DNA of 64,000 nucleotides, taken from the NCBI RefSeq assembly GCF_004342485.1, contig NZ_SMBU01000024.1, positions 1-64,000 of the forward strand, given 5' to 3'. The DNA is from Roseateles saccharophilus (lineage in GTDB: Bacteria; Pseudomonadota; Gammaproteobacteria; Burkholderiales; Burkholderiaceae_C). Below the pieces are notes generated by a model. That model ran no database searches and was not told the DNA's origin. It worked only from the letters and a program-made list of their open reading frames with translations. Numbering within the stretch: the first letter of the stretch is position 1; each line of letters starts with the position of its first letter. A program made the translations under genes and the position numbers. Shown here one piece after another: positions 46,635-55,953 of the stretch.

Positions 46635-47134
46635 AGTCCGCTGCCAGCGCCGTCGCCGCGGCCCTGCTGGCCGGCTGTGCCGCCTACCAGGGCTTCCAGC
46701 CGGCCACGCCCGACGGCTACGACGGCCCCACCGTCAATGTCGCCGACCAAACCTCCCAAGTGAGCGGCAGCCTCGTCCACGTCTTCGAGATGACGCAGGT
46801 CGACGGCCGCCGCCTGCTCAGCACCAGCATCGCGACGCTGCAGGCCAACCAGGGCCGCGGCTTCAGCGTCGCGCCGGTGGCCTTGAGCAACGAGGTTCCG
46901 CCGCGCCCGGCCCGCGTGCGGCTGCAGGCCGTCACGCAGTACGCCGCGCCCATCCTCGCGATGACCCACCCGACCTGCCGCGTGGAGGGCGACGTAGCCT
47001 TCGCGCCCGAGGCCGGCAAGCGCTACCGCGTGGCCGGGCGCATCGCGGCGGCGGAATGCGCGGCGTGGATCGAAGACCTGGCCACGGGCCAGCCGGTCAC
47101 GTACAAGGTCTCGGGCAAGGGCACGGGGCCCTAA
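46631..47134 (+). CDS. Small lipoprotein of unknown function
   Basis: A 167-residue protein with signal peptide and lipobox LLAGC (lipidated C16). The mature part is beta-rich (GSLVHVFEMTQVDGRRLLSTS, KRYRVAGRIAAAECAAWIED) with two further cysteines that may form a disulfide. I recognise no domain. ATGA coupling to natB suggests it works with the exporter. Its TAA stop overlaps the stop of the convergent minus-strand gene by two bases. Confidence 0.75.
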   Translation: MKSAASAVAAALLAGCAAYQGFQPATPDGYDGPTVNVADQTSQVSGSLVHVFEMTQVDGRRLLSTSIATLQANQGRGFSVAPVALSNEVPPRPARVRLQAVTQYAAPILAMTHPTCRVEGDVAFAPEAGKRYRVAGRIAAAECAAWIEDLATGQPVTYKVSGKGTGP

Positions 47135-47631
47135 GCCAACCGTCGCGCGGCGGCCCTCAGCAGCGCCCGTGAATACCAGCGGTGAAAGCCCATCAGCGCA
47201 TGGACGGGCCAGCCGAAGCGCGGCTCGCCGCCCGGGCCCCGCCGGCGCGGGATCAGGGCCGAGCCGAACCACAGAATCGTCGCGCCGCCCTCCCCCGCCT
47301 CGGCCTTGAACCAGGAGCGCGTGACGCCGCTGTCCTCGTGCATCAGCAGCTCACCGGCCGCGCGCGCCTCGACGGTCCAGGCCGCCATGCGCCCGTCCTC
47401 GCCCCGGGCAATGGCGCGCACATCGGCATCGCTGGACGGGCGGCCGCTGCGGGCGATCAGCCAGCGCTCGAGCTTGAACAGGCGCGTCGTGTAGAAGGCC
47501 TCGACAAACTCGGCCAGCGTGATCGTTCGCGGCAGGCGCAGCATGTAGGCATCGGCGAAGGCGCCGCGCTGGGCGGCCAGGCGGCCGAGCAGGCTGGCGG
47601 GAGGAACCGGGGTGTCTGCGACCGTAGGCAT
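47131..47631 (-). CDS. Uncharacterised protein (SRPBCC-like appearance)
   Basis: A 166-residue protein without a domain I can name. It has an acid-rich N-terminal helix region (TITLAEFVEAFYTTRLFKLERWLI) and a C-terminal beta-rich part (ATILWFGSALIP) ending in a basic helix (HRWYSRALLRAAARRLA). It is likely cytoplasmic or membrane-peripheral. The start ATG 47631 has GGAGG-like sequence upstream. Its stop shares bases with the convergent lipoprotein stop. Confidence 0.65.
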   Translation of the reverse strand: MPTVADTPVPPASLLGRLAAQRGAFADAYMLRLPRTITLAEFVEAFYTTRLFKLERWLIARSGRPSSDADVRAIARGEDGRMAAWTVEARAAGELLMHEDSGVTRSWFKAEAGEGGATILWFGSALIPRRRGPGGEPRFGWPVHALMGFHRWYSRALLRAAARRLA

Positions 47632-47661
47632 GGTCGCGCAGTCTGCCGTAGATCGATGACG

Positions 47662-47922
47662 TCAGGCCCGAGGCGCCGTCTGTTCTTCCATCCAACCCAG
47701 CCAGCGCATCGCCTGCTCGCGGCTGCCGCCGCACATGTCCTCGCCCGGCTGCAGCGAGCCGCAGACGGCCGGGCGCTCGGGCCGGCCGAAGATCATGCAG
47801 CGGTCCTCGTCGTCCAGCTGCGCGCAGCGCACACCAGCCGGCTTGCCGTTCGGGTGGCCTGGGATGGGCGAGCTGATCGACGGCGCGATGCAGCAGGCGG
47901 CGCAGCGGGGGCGGCAATCCAT
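47662..47922 (-). CDS. YkgJ-family cysteine cluster protein
   Basis: An 86-residue protein with the cysteine cluster of the YkgJ/Fe-S-cluster-binding-like family: CRPRCAACC near the start, then [14 protein letters not shown] and [17 protein letters not shown]. The cysteines probably bind a metal or cluster. It lies upstream of the uncharacterised gene at 47131-47631 with a 30-base gap, on the same strand, and diverges from mnmG. Confidence 0.8.
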   Translation of the reverse strand: MDCRPRCAACCIAPSISSPIPGHPNGKPAGVRCAQLDDEDRCMIFGRPERPAVCGSLQPGEDMCGGSREQAMRWLGWMEEQTAPRA

Positions 47923-47962
47923 CGCTGAATTGTCCCTTCACAGCCCCGCCGGACGGGGTGAC

Positions 47963-47971
47963 TTATCCACA
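47963..47971 (+). other. Perfect DnaA box upstream of mnmG
   Basis: TTATCCACA, the strict DnaA-box sequence, lies 67 bases before mnmG in the gap to the divergent ykgJ-like gene. Only this one copy is seen nearby, so it is not an origin by itself. A hairpin, CCCCG-ccgga-CGGGG, lies just before it, and another, TGCCCG/CGGGCA (47995-48016), lies in the mnmG leader. Confidence 0.5.
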
Positions 47972-48037
47972 GCCGCTTCGTAAAATTCGGGGTTTGCCCG
48001 AGCCCTCGCGCGGGCACCTGCTCTTTCCAGGACCGAG

Positions 48038-49983
<1,946 letters not shown>

Positions 49984-49987
<4 letters not shown>

Positions 49988-50610
49988 GGGCCACGCTCGA
50001 AGCGGCGGCCACGCAACTCGGTCTCGAACTCTCGCCCACCCAGGTCGACCAGCTGCTGGCCTACCTGGCCCTGCTGCAGAAGTGGAACAAGGTCTACAAC
50101 CTGACCGCCGTCCGCGACCCGGCGCAGATGCTAAGCCACCACCTGATCGACAGCCTGTCGGTCATCGCACCGCTGCAGAAGCACGGTGCACCGGCCCGGT
50201 TGATGGATGTGGGCGCCGGTGGCGGCCTGCCCGGCGTCGTCATCGCGATCTGCTGCCCCGGCACCGACGTCAGCTGCGTGGACGCCGTCGCCAAGAAGGC
50301 GACCTTCATCCAGCAGGTCGCCGCCGAGCTGAAGCTGCCCAACCTGCACGGTGTGCACAGCCGGGTCGAGCAGCTGAAGACCGAAGCCTTCGGCGTCATC
50401 ACCTCCCGCGCCTTCGCGTCTCTGGTCGACTTCACCAGCCTGACCCGCCAACACTTGGCCAAAGGCGCGGTCTGGATGGCCATGAAGGGCCAGCACCCGG
50501 CCGACGAGATCACCGCCCTGCCCGCAAGCGTGGACGTGTTTCACGTGGAACAACTCGCCGTCCCGGGCCTGGATGCCCAGCGCTGCCTGATCTGGATGCG
50601 GCCGCGGTAA
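49984..50610 (+). CDS. rsmG: 16S rRNA (guanine-527-N7) methyltransferase RsmG
   Basis: SAM-dependent methylase of 16S rRNA G527, 208 residues. The family core [17 protein letters not shown], the [13 protein letters not shown] stretch near the start and [10 protein letters not shown] are present. The start overlaps the mnmG stop (ATGA). A parS-like site lies near its 3' end. The short gap to parA holds the inverted repeat GCGGGT/ACCCGC (50648-50674), a possible terminator or leader hairpin. Confidence 0.95.
50537..50552. other. parS-like site 3 (inside rsmG)
   Basis: TGTTTCACGTGGAACA differs from the 16-base parS consensus at one position (G for A), read as VFHVEQ in rsmG. It is probably bound by ParB together with the two sites in mnmG. 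Confidence 0.7.
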
Positions 50611-50716
50611 CGCGGCCACAGCGGGGCGCCTGCAAAAGGGCCACTTCGCGGGTCCCGCCCGAGGGTCGACCCGCCCTCTCCCCGTTACGATGCCCGCAGT
50701 CCGAGAACTGGAACCC

Positions 50717-51490
50717 ATGGCCAAGATTTTCTGCATCGCCAACCAGAAGGGCGGCGTCGGCAAGACCACCACCACCGTCAACCTCGCCGCCGGCCTGGCC
50801 CAGATCGGCCAGCGCGTCCTCGTCGTCGACCTCGACCCCCAGGGCAATGCGACGATGGGCTCGGGCATCGACAAGCGCAAGCTGGAGCTGACCGTCTACG
50901 ACGTGCTGCTGGAGTCCGCCTCCCTGCCCGAGGCCAAGGCCCGCGCCGAGAAGGCCGGCTACGACGTGCTCGGCGCCAACCGCGAGCTGGCCGGTGCCGA
51001 GGTCGAGCTGGTGGAGCTGGAGCGCCGCGAGGCCAGGCTCAAGGCCGCCCTGGCCGCCGCCGGCCCGGACTACGACTTCATCCTGATCGACTGCCCGCCC
51101 TCGCTGTCCATGCTGACGCTGAACGGCCTGTGCAGCGCCCACGGCGTCATCGTGCCGATGCAATGCGAGTACTTCGCGCTGGAAGGCCTGACCGACCTGG
51201 TCAACACGATCAAGCAGATCCACGCCAACCTGAACCCCGACCTGCAGATCATCGGCCTGCTGCGCGTCATGTTCGACCCGCGCATCACGCTGCAGCAGCA
51301 GGTCAGCGACCAGCTCAAGGCCCACTTCGGCGACAAGGTCTTCGACACCGTCATCCCGCGCAATGTGCGCCTGGCCGAGGCACCGAGCTACGGCCTGCCG
51401 GGCGTCGTCTTCGACCCCAGCTCCAAGGGCGCCCAGGCCTTCCTCGACTTCGCCAAGGAGATGGTGAAGCGGATCGGGACGATGCGGTGA
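50717..51490 (+). CDS. parA: Chromosome-partitioning ATPase ParA (Soj)
   Basis: Walker-type ATPase that drives separation of ParB-parS complexes, 257 residues. The deviant Walker A KGGVGKTTTTVNLA, the DLDPQGNAT stretch and FILIDCPPSL are present. ATG 50717 (MAKIFCIANQ) is the family start; an ATG at 50690 would add nine residues. It ends in a GTGA overlap with a GNAT gene. Its partner parB lies about 8.7 kb downstream rather than next to it, so the par pair has been split. Confidence 0.94.
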   Translation: MAKIFCIANQKGGVGKTTTTVNLAAGLAQIGQRVLVVDLDPQGNATMGSGIDKRKLELTVYDVLLESASLPEAKARAEKAGYDVLGANRELAGAEVELVELERREARLKAALAAAGPDYDFILIDCPPSLSMLTLNGLCSAHGVIVPMQCEYFALEGLTDLVNTIKQIHANLNPDLQIIGLLRVMFDPRITLQQQVSDQLKAHFGDKVFDTVIPRNVRLAEAPSYGLPGVVFDPSSKGAQAFLDFAKEMVKRIGTMR

Positions 51491-52230
51491 ACCCGCTGGC
51501 CCTGCGCGCCGAGCTTGCTGGTCTCGACGCCAGCGCGCCGCCCCAGCAGGCCGACATCGACGGCTGGCTGATCCGCCTGTCGCCGGGCAAGGCCAAGCGC
51601 TCGCGCTGCATCAACGCGCTGCGCTGTGGGGCTCTGTCGCTGGACGAACTGCTGGCCCGGTGCCAGGCCGCCTACGACGCCGCAGGCCTGCCGTTGGCCG
51701 TCCGCGTGACGCCCTGGAGTCAGCCCAGCGACCTGGACGCAAGGCTGGCCGCCAAGGGCTGGGAGGCCTTCGATGCGGCCGACGTGATGGTGCTGGACCA
51801 CCTCGCGCCCGAGCCCGCGCCGGCCCCCCTCCAGGCCCTGTCCGCACCCGACTACGCCGCCCTGGTCGGCGCGCTTCGCGGCTCCACGCCCACGGCCGTC
51901 GCCGCCCATGCCGAGCGCATCGCTAACGCCCCGGTCGCCTACCAGGGCTTTGCGCTGAACGACGCCGGGGGCCGCCTGCTCGCCTGCGGCCAGATGGTGG
52001 TCGATGGCGACATCGTCGGCCTCTACGACATCGCCTCGGCCCTGCCCCGCCAGGGCCATGGCGAGCGCCTGTGCCGTGCGCTGCTGGCTCTCGCCCATGC
52101 GCAGGGCGCACGCCAGGCCTATCTGCAGGTAGGCAGCGACAACGAGGTCGCCAAGCGCCTGTATGCGCGTCTGGGCTTCGTCTTCGCCTATCGCTACCAC
52201 TACCGCAGCCCCGAAGCCGAGCTGACCTGA
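51487..52230 (+). CDS. GNAT-family N-acetyltransferase
   Basis: A 247-residue acetyltransferase. The C-terminal half carries the acetyl-CoA binding pattern LPRQGHGERLCRALLALAHAQG and the beta-strand YLQVGSDNEVAKRLYARLGF. The N-terminal half (WLIRLSPGKAKRSRCINAL) is of the kind found in two-part GNAT proteins. The start is GTG at 51487, inside the parA stop (GTGA), so translation is coupled. Substrate unknown. Confidence 0.83.
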   Translation: MNPLALRAELAGLDASAPPQQADIDGWLIRLSPGKAKRSRCINALRCGALSLDELLARCQAAYDAAGLPLAVRVTPWSQPSDLDARLAAKGWEAFDAADVMVLDHLAPEPAPAPLQALSAPDYAALVGALRGSTPTAVAAHAERIANAPVAYQGFALNDAGGRLLACGQMVVDGDIVGLYDIASALPRQGHGERLCRALLALAHAQGARQAYLQVGSDNEVAKRLYARLGFVFAYRYHYRSPEAELT

Positions 52231-52279
52231 GCCTGGATCCGGCAGACGGGCGGACGGGCCAGAGCCACAATCCGCAGCG

Positions 52280-53491
52280 ATGCCGACCAACGACGACGAC
52301 GCCCCCTGGCAGGGCCACACCCAAGGCTCTCGGGAATACCGCCTCATCCTCGCCGCGCTGACCTGTGCCGGCATCGCCACCTTTGCCCAGCTCTACTCGC
52401 CGCAGGGCGTGCTGCCCCGTATCGCCGAGAACCTGGGCGTGCGGCCCGACCAGGCCGCGCTGCTGATCTCGGCGGCGACGATAGGCCTGGCCCTGGGCGT
52501 GCTGCCCTGGTCCTGGCTGGCCGACCGCATGGGGCGCGTCCGGGCAATGAAGACCTCGCTGGTCGTGGCCACCCTGTGCGGCTTCGCGGTGACGGCATGG
52601 CCCGGGTTCGAGGGCATCCTGGTGCTGCGGGCGCTGGAGGGCTTCGCGCTGGGCGGGCTGCCGGCGGCGGCCATCGCCTACCTGAACGAAGAGGTACACC
52701 CCTCGCAGGCGGGCATGGCGGCGGCCATCTATGTATCCGGCACCACGGTGGGCGGACTCAGCGGGCGCGTGCTGTCGGTGCCGGTGGCCGATGCCTTCGG
52801 CTGGCGAGTCGCCATCCTCGTCGTCACGGCCCTGGGCGCGCTGGCCACGCTGGCCTTCATGCTGAGCATCCCCAAGGCACGCGGTTTCAAGCCCGATGCG
52901 CAGACTCGCCTGCCCCTGATCGACGCCATCCGGCTGAACCTGCGCCCCGACATGCTGGTGCTGTTCGCACAGGGCTTCCTGCTGATGGGCGGGCTGGTCG
53001 CCATCTACAACTACATGACCTTCCACCTGGAAGCGCCGCCGTTCTCGCTCAGGCCCACCACCATCTCACTGCTGCTGTTCTCGTATCTCGCGGGCACCTT
53101 TTCTGCCAGCTGGGCCGGTGGCCGGGTGCGGCGGCATGGGCGGCTCAAGGTGCTGTGCTCTTCCATCGCCATCATGCTCGGCGGCGCCGCGCTGATGCTG
53201 GGCACGCTGACGGCCGCCTTCGTGCTCGGCCTGGTGCTGTTCACCGCCGGCTTCTTCGCCGCCCATGCCATCGCCGCCGGCTGGGTGGGCCAGCGGGCCA
53301 CCGGGGGCCGCTCCCAGGCGGCATCGCTCTACAACCTGTTCTATTACGCCGGGTCGAGCTTCTTCGGCTGGTTCTGCGGGCTGGTGTTCGTGTCGCTGGG
53401 ATGGACGGCGACGGTGTGCACGGTGATAGGCATGGCCGTGCTGGCGGCCGTGCTGGTCACCTGGCACGCACGAAGCGCTGCACCGCCATAG
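52280..53491 (+). CDS. MFS transporter, YnfM-like
   Basis: A 403-residue major facilitator with about twelve membrane segments. The loop-2/3 motif LADRMGRVRAMK and the first-segment FAQLYSPQGVLP are typical of the YnfM branch, whose substrates are mostly unknown. Its last 35 bases overlap the end of the convergent membrane protein gene. Confidence 0.85.
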   Translation: MPTNDDDAPWQGHTQGSREYRLILAALTCAGIATFAQLYSPQGVLPRIAENLGVRPDQAALLISAATIGLALGVLPWSWLADRMGRVRAMKTSLVVATLCGFAVTAWPGFEGILVLRALEGFALGGLPAAAIAYLNEEVHPSQAGMAAAIYVSGTTVGGLSGRVLSVPVADAFGWRVAILVVTALGALATLAFMLSIPKARGFKPDAQTRLPLIDAIRLNLRPDMLVLFAQGFLLMGGLVAIYNYMTFHLEAPPFSLRPTTISLLLFSYLAGTFSASWAGGRVRRHGRLKVLCSSIAIMLGGAALMLGTLTAAFVLGLVLFTAGFFAAHAIAAGWVGQRATGGRSQAASLYNLFYYAGSSFFGWFCGLVFVSLGWTATVCTVIGMAVLAAVLVTWHARSAAPP

Positions 53492-53930
53492 CCCGCGCCG
53501 CGAAGGCGCCGCTGAACATGCCGAGGGCGGCGCTGACGACGGCGACGAACCAGGCCTGCTGCACCACATGGGCGCCGACGCCCGCGGCAAAGCCGAGCGC
53601 GAACTTGGCGACGAAGATGCCCACCATCAGCGCCAGCGGCAACCAGCTGCCGGGCACGCGCACCGCGTCACCCTCACGCGCCAGCCCGCGCGGTGCCAGG
53701 ACCGGCGCGCCCAGGAACATCGAAGCCGCAAAGCCCGCCGCCCAGGCCGCGATCGGCAGCGGCTCGGTGCCGAATGCCGTCGTGACGCCGTACAGCGAGA
53801 AGACCAGCATCGCCAGGGCCATGCGCGCCATCGCGCCCGGCTCGACGACGCGGTCGCGCGACTGGCGGATGCCCAGCACGACGAGGCCGGCGAGGATGGC
53901 GAAGGGCCAGACGGGAAGGGAGGCGGTCAT
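53457..53930 (-). CDS. Small integral membrane protein, DUF6622-like
   Basis: A 157-residue protein with five hydrophobic segments. The N-terminal pattern LPVWPFAILAGLVVLGIRQSRDR is like that of the DUF6622 group of unknown function; this match is tentative. Its 3' end overlaps the MFS gene by 35 bases, in a convergent arrangement, so the two transcripts would be antisense there. Confidence 0.65.
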   Translation of the reverse strand: MTASLPVWPFAILAGLVVLGIRQSRDRVVEPGAMARMALAMLVFSLYGVTTAFGTEPLPIAAWAAGFAASMFLGAPVLAPRGLAREGDAVRVPGSWLPLALMVGIFVAKFALGFAAGVGAHVVQQAWFVAVVSAALGMFSGAFAARAMAVQRFVRAR

Positions 53931-54059
53931 GGCAGGTCTCTGCTGAGGTTGCGATGGACCTGACTGTGCGGCGCCCCCGGCCGCCGCGCGAGCGGCCTGC
54001 GACGGATCGACAGCGCGGGGCGCGAAACGCCAGCCGGCGCCGCGAAGCGCCCTGCCCGC

Positions 54060-54437
54060 TCAGGCCCCTGGTGCGTGGCAGACGGCCTCGACGTTGTGCC
54101 CGTCGGGGTCGATGACGAAGGCGGCGTAGTAGTTGGCGTGGTACTTCGGGCGCAGCCCCGGCGCACCGTTGTCCCGGGCGCCGGCGGCCAGAGCCGCGCG
54201 ATGGAAGGCATCCACCTGAGCGCGCGTGCGAGCGATGAAGGCGATGTGCAGATGCGCCGGCTTCTCGCGGGTCTGGAACAGGATCAACGACGGGACCTCG
54301 TCCTTGACGACGAACTCGACGCCGTAGGACGGCTCCCCCTCGGCCCCCACCGCGACGCCGAGCGGCGCCAGGGCCTGGGCGTAGAAGGCCTTGCTGGCGG
54401 CGAAGTCGCTGACGCCGAACTTGACGTGATCGAACAT
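54060..54437 (-). CDS. VOC-family (glyoxalase-like) protein
   Basis: A 125-residue protein of the vicinal-oxygen-chelate fold with two babbab units. It begins MFDHVKFGVSDFAASKAFYAQAL and ends with AFVIDPDGHNVEAVCH, the usual second metal-binding strand. Likely a small lyase or antibiotic-resistance-like enzyme, or a binding protein; the substrate is not evident. Confidence 0.83.
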   Translation of the reverse strand: MFDHVKFGVSDFAASKAFYAQALAPLGVAVGAEGEPSYGVEFVVKDEVPSLILFQTREKPAHLHIAFIARTRAQVDAFHRAALAAGARDNGAPGLRPKYHANYYAAFVIDPDGHNVEAVCHAPGA

Positions 54438-54455
54438 GAGGTCTCCCGCAAGGAC

Positions 54456-55808
54456 TCAGCGCAGTCGCCGGTCCAGCCAGTTCAGCACCCGCAGGTCCTG
54501 GAAGTAGTTGGTGTGATGCGTCTCGGCGCTCACGCCGAGGTCCTCCCACTGCGGCGCGGCCAGCGTGAGGCTGCCCAGTCGGTTCATGGCCGCGCTGTCG
54601 ACGACCAGGTCGTTGGGCTGGTCGAAGATCAGGTCGGCGCCGTAGTACATGGCCTGGCCCTTGAGGTGGGTCACGCGTTTCCACAGCTTCCACAGCGGCT
54701 CGTTGACTTCGCTGGGCTGGAAGCTGCCGCCGATGGCACGCACGTCGGTGCTGCCCGGCAGCGGGTAGAGCTGGGCCAGTTCGAGGTTGTTGTCCACCCG
54801 CCCCATCGCCAGCAGTCCCGGCACCAGGCCCACGGCGGCGTCGGTCAGTGGCGTGCGGGCCCCCAGCTGCAGCAGCTTGCCCAGCACGCAGGCCAGGCCG
54901 CCCACCCCCAGGGCGAGTGTGTCCAGGCCCGGCGGGGCGACCTTGCGCGCCTTGGAGGCGGCCTCGGCCACGGCGTCGGCAAAGCTGGCCAGCGTGTCCA
55001 GGGCCTGGCGCAGCTTGTCCGGCGCGGCCAGCGAGGTGCCGGCCAGAGGCGCACCGACGAACAGGGCCTGGCGGGCGCGCAGGCCCGGCGACATGCGCAG
55101 CAGCCAGGAGATGACCAGGCCGCCACGGCTGTGGCCGACGAAGTCGAACTCGGCCGGACAGGGTTGCAGCGCGTCGCGCAGGGCCAGCGCGTTCAGCCAG
55201 GGCGCGACGGACAGCGTCGGATGGTCGAAGGCCAGCACGGCCGCATAGCTGCCGCGCGCATCGGCCAGGCGCTGCAGCAGGGCCTCGCCCTCGGCCGTCG
55301 CGGTGAACTCCTTGGCATACATCGCACTGGCGCTGAAGGTGCCGTGCACCAGCACCAGCACACGGCCCTTCAGCCCGGCCAGGAAGCCGGCCGGCAGGGG
55401 CAGCCAGGCCCGGCCGTCCCAGCGGCGCAGGCCGTCGGCCGGCGCGGCCAGCTCGGCCAGCACGGGGTTCAGCTGGCGGTCCAGCCTGACGAGGCCGGCC
55501 GTCACGGCGTTCTCGCCCAATTCGGGGAAGGCGATGCGCTGCACCGTCTCACGCGACTCGGGCGCGAAGCTACGCCAGCTGCGCCGGCCCTGGCTGCCGA
55601 GCTGGCGCAGCGGCGGCTCGTAGACCCAGCGCAGCAGGCCATCGTCACGCACCAGGCGCACGGCGGCGCGGCCATCGGCGGCCTGCGGGTCGAAGCCGCG
55701 GCGGCGGCGCTGCTGGATGGGCGCACGCATCGCGTCGCCGGCGGGCGCAGACACGTCGAGCTGCTCGCCCACCTGGGCCCACAGGGCCTGGCTCGCGATG
55801 CTGTTCAT
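54456..55808 (-). CDS. Lipase-like alpha/beta hydrolase paired with a CHAT-like protein
   Basis: A 450-residue alpha/beta hydrolase without signal peptide. After an N-terminal region of about 145 residues, the strand VLVLVHGTFSASAMYAKE gives the oxyanion loop. The nucleophile elbow is FVGHSRGG with S227. A likely acid is in DLVVDSAAM and the terminal histidine in ETHHTNYF. ATG 55808 is preferred over 55889, since the extra residues overlap a hairpin-rich gap. It lies downstream of a pseudo-CHAT/transglutaminase gene on the same strand. Lipase genes beside CHAT or caspase genes are known from bacterial conflict systems, so a joint role is possible. Confidence 0.78.
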   Translation of the reverse strand: MNSIASQALWAQVGEQLDVSAPAGDAMRAPIQQRRRRGFDPQAADGRAAVRLVRDDGLLRWVYEPPLRQLGSQGRRSWRSFAPESRETVQRIAFPELGENAVTAGLVRLDRQLNPVLAELAAPADGLRRWDGRAWLPLPAGFLAGLKGRVLVLVHGTFSASAMYAKEFTATAEGEALLQRLADARGSYAAVLAFDHPTLSVAPWLNALALRDALQPCPAEFDFVGHSRGGLVISWLLRMSPGLRARQALFVGAPLAGTSLAAPDKLRQALDTLASFADAVAEAASKARKVAPPGLDTLALGVGGLACVLGKLLQLGARTPLTDAAVGLVPGLLAMGRVDNNLELAQLYPLPGSTDVRAIGGSFQPSEVNEPLWKLWKRVTHLKGQAMYYGADLIFDQPNDLVVDSAAMNRLGSLTLAAPQWEDLGVSAETHHTNYFQDLRVLNWLDRRLR

Positions 55809-55870
55809 TGGTGCACCCTTCGACCTGCGGCCTTGCCTGGCCGACAGTGCGGCCAGGCGTTCGCCAGGCA

Positions 55871-55927
55871 TGGAATGCCCACAGGGCATCCCATGTCCGG
55901 GCTCACTCCCGCCAAGCGGGAGCGAGC
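55871..55927. terminator. Two hairpins between the CHAT-like and lipase-like genes
   Basis: ATGCCC-aca-GGGCAT (55875-55889, extendable to 55871-55893 with one mismatch) and GCTCACTCCCGC-caa-GCGGGAGCGAGC, one mismatch in 12 (about 55901-55927), lie in the 145-base gap. They could reduce transcription from the upstream gene into the downstream one. Confidence 0.5.
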
Positions 55928-55953
55928 TTGCTTGGGGCGGCCCGGCGCGGCGC

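Noticed and set aside
47963-48037. Chromosomal origin at the mnmG leader
   Set aside because: Only one DnaA box and no AT-rich unwinding region are present; dnaA is not in the window.
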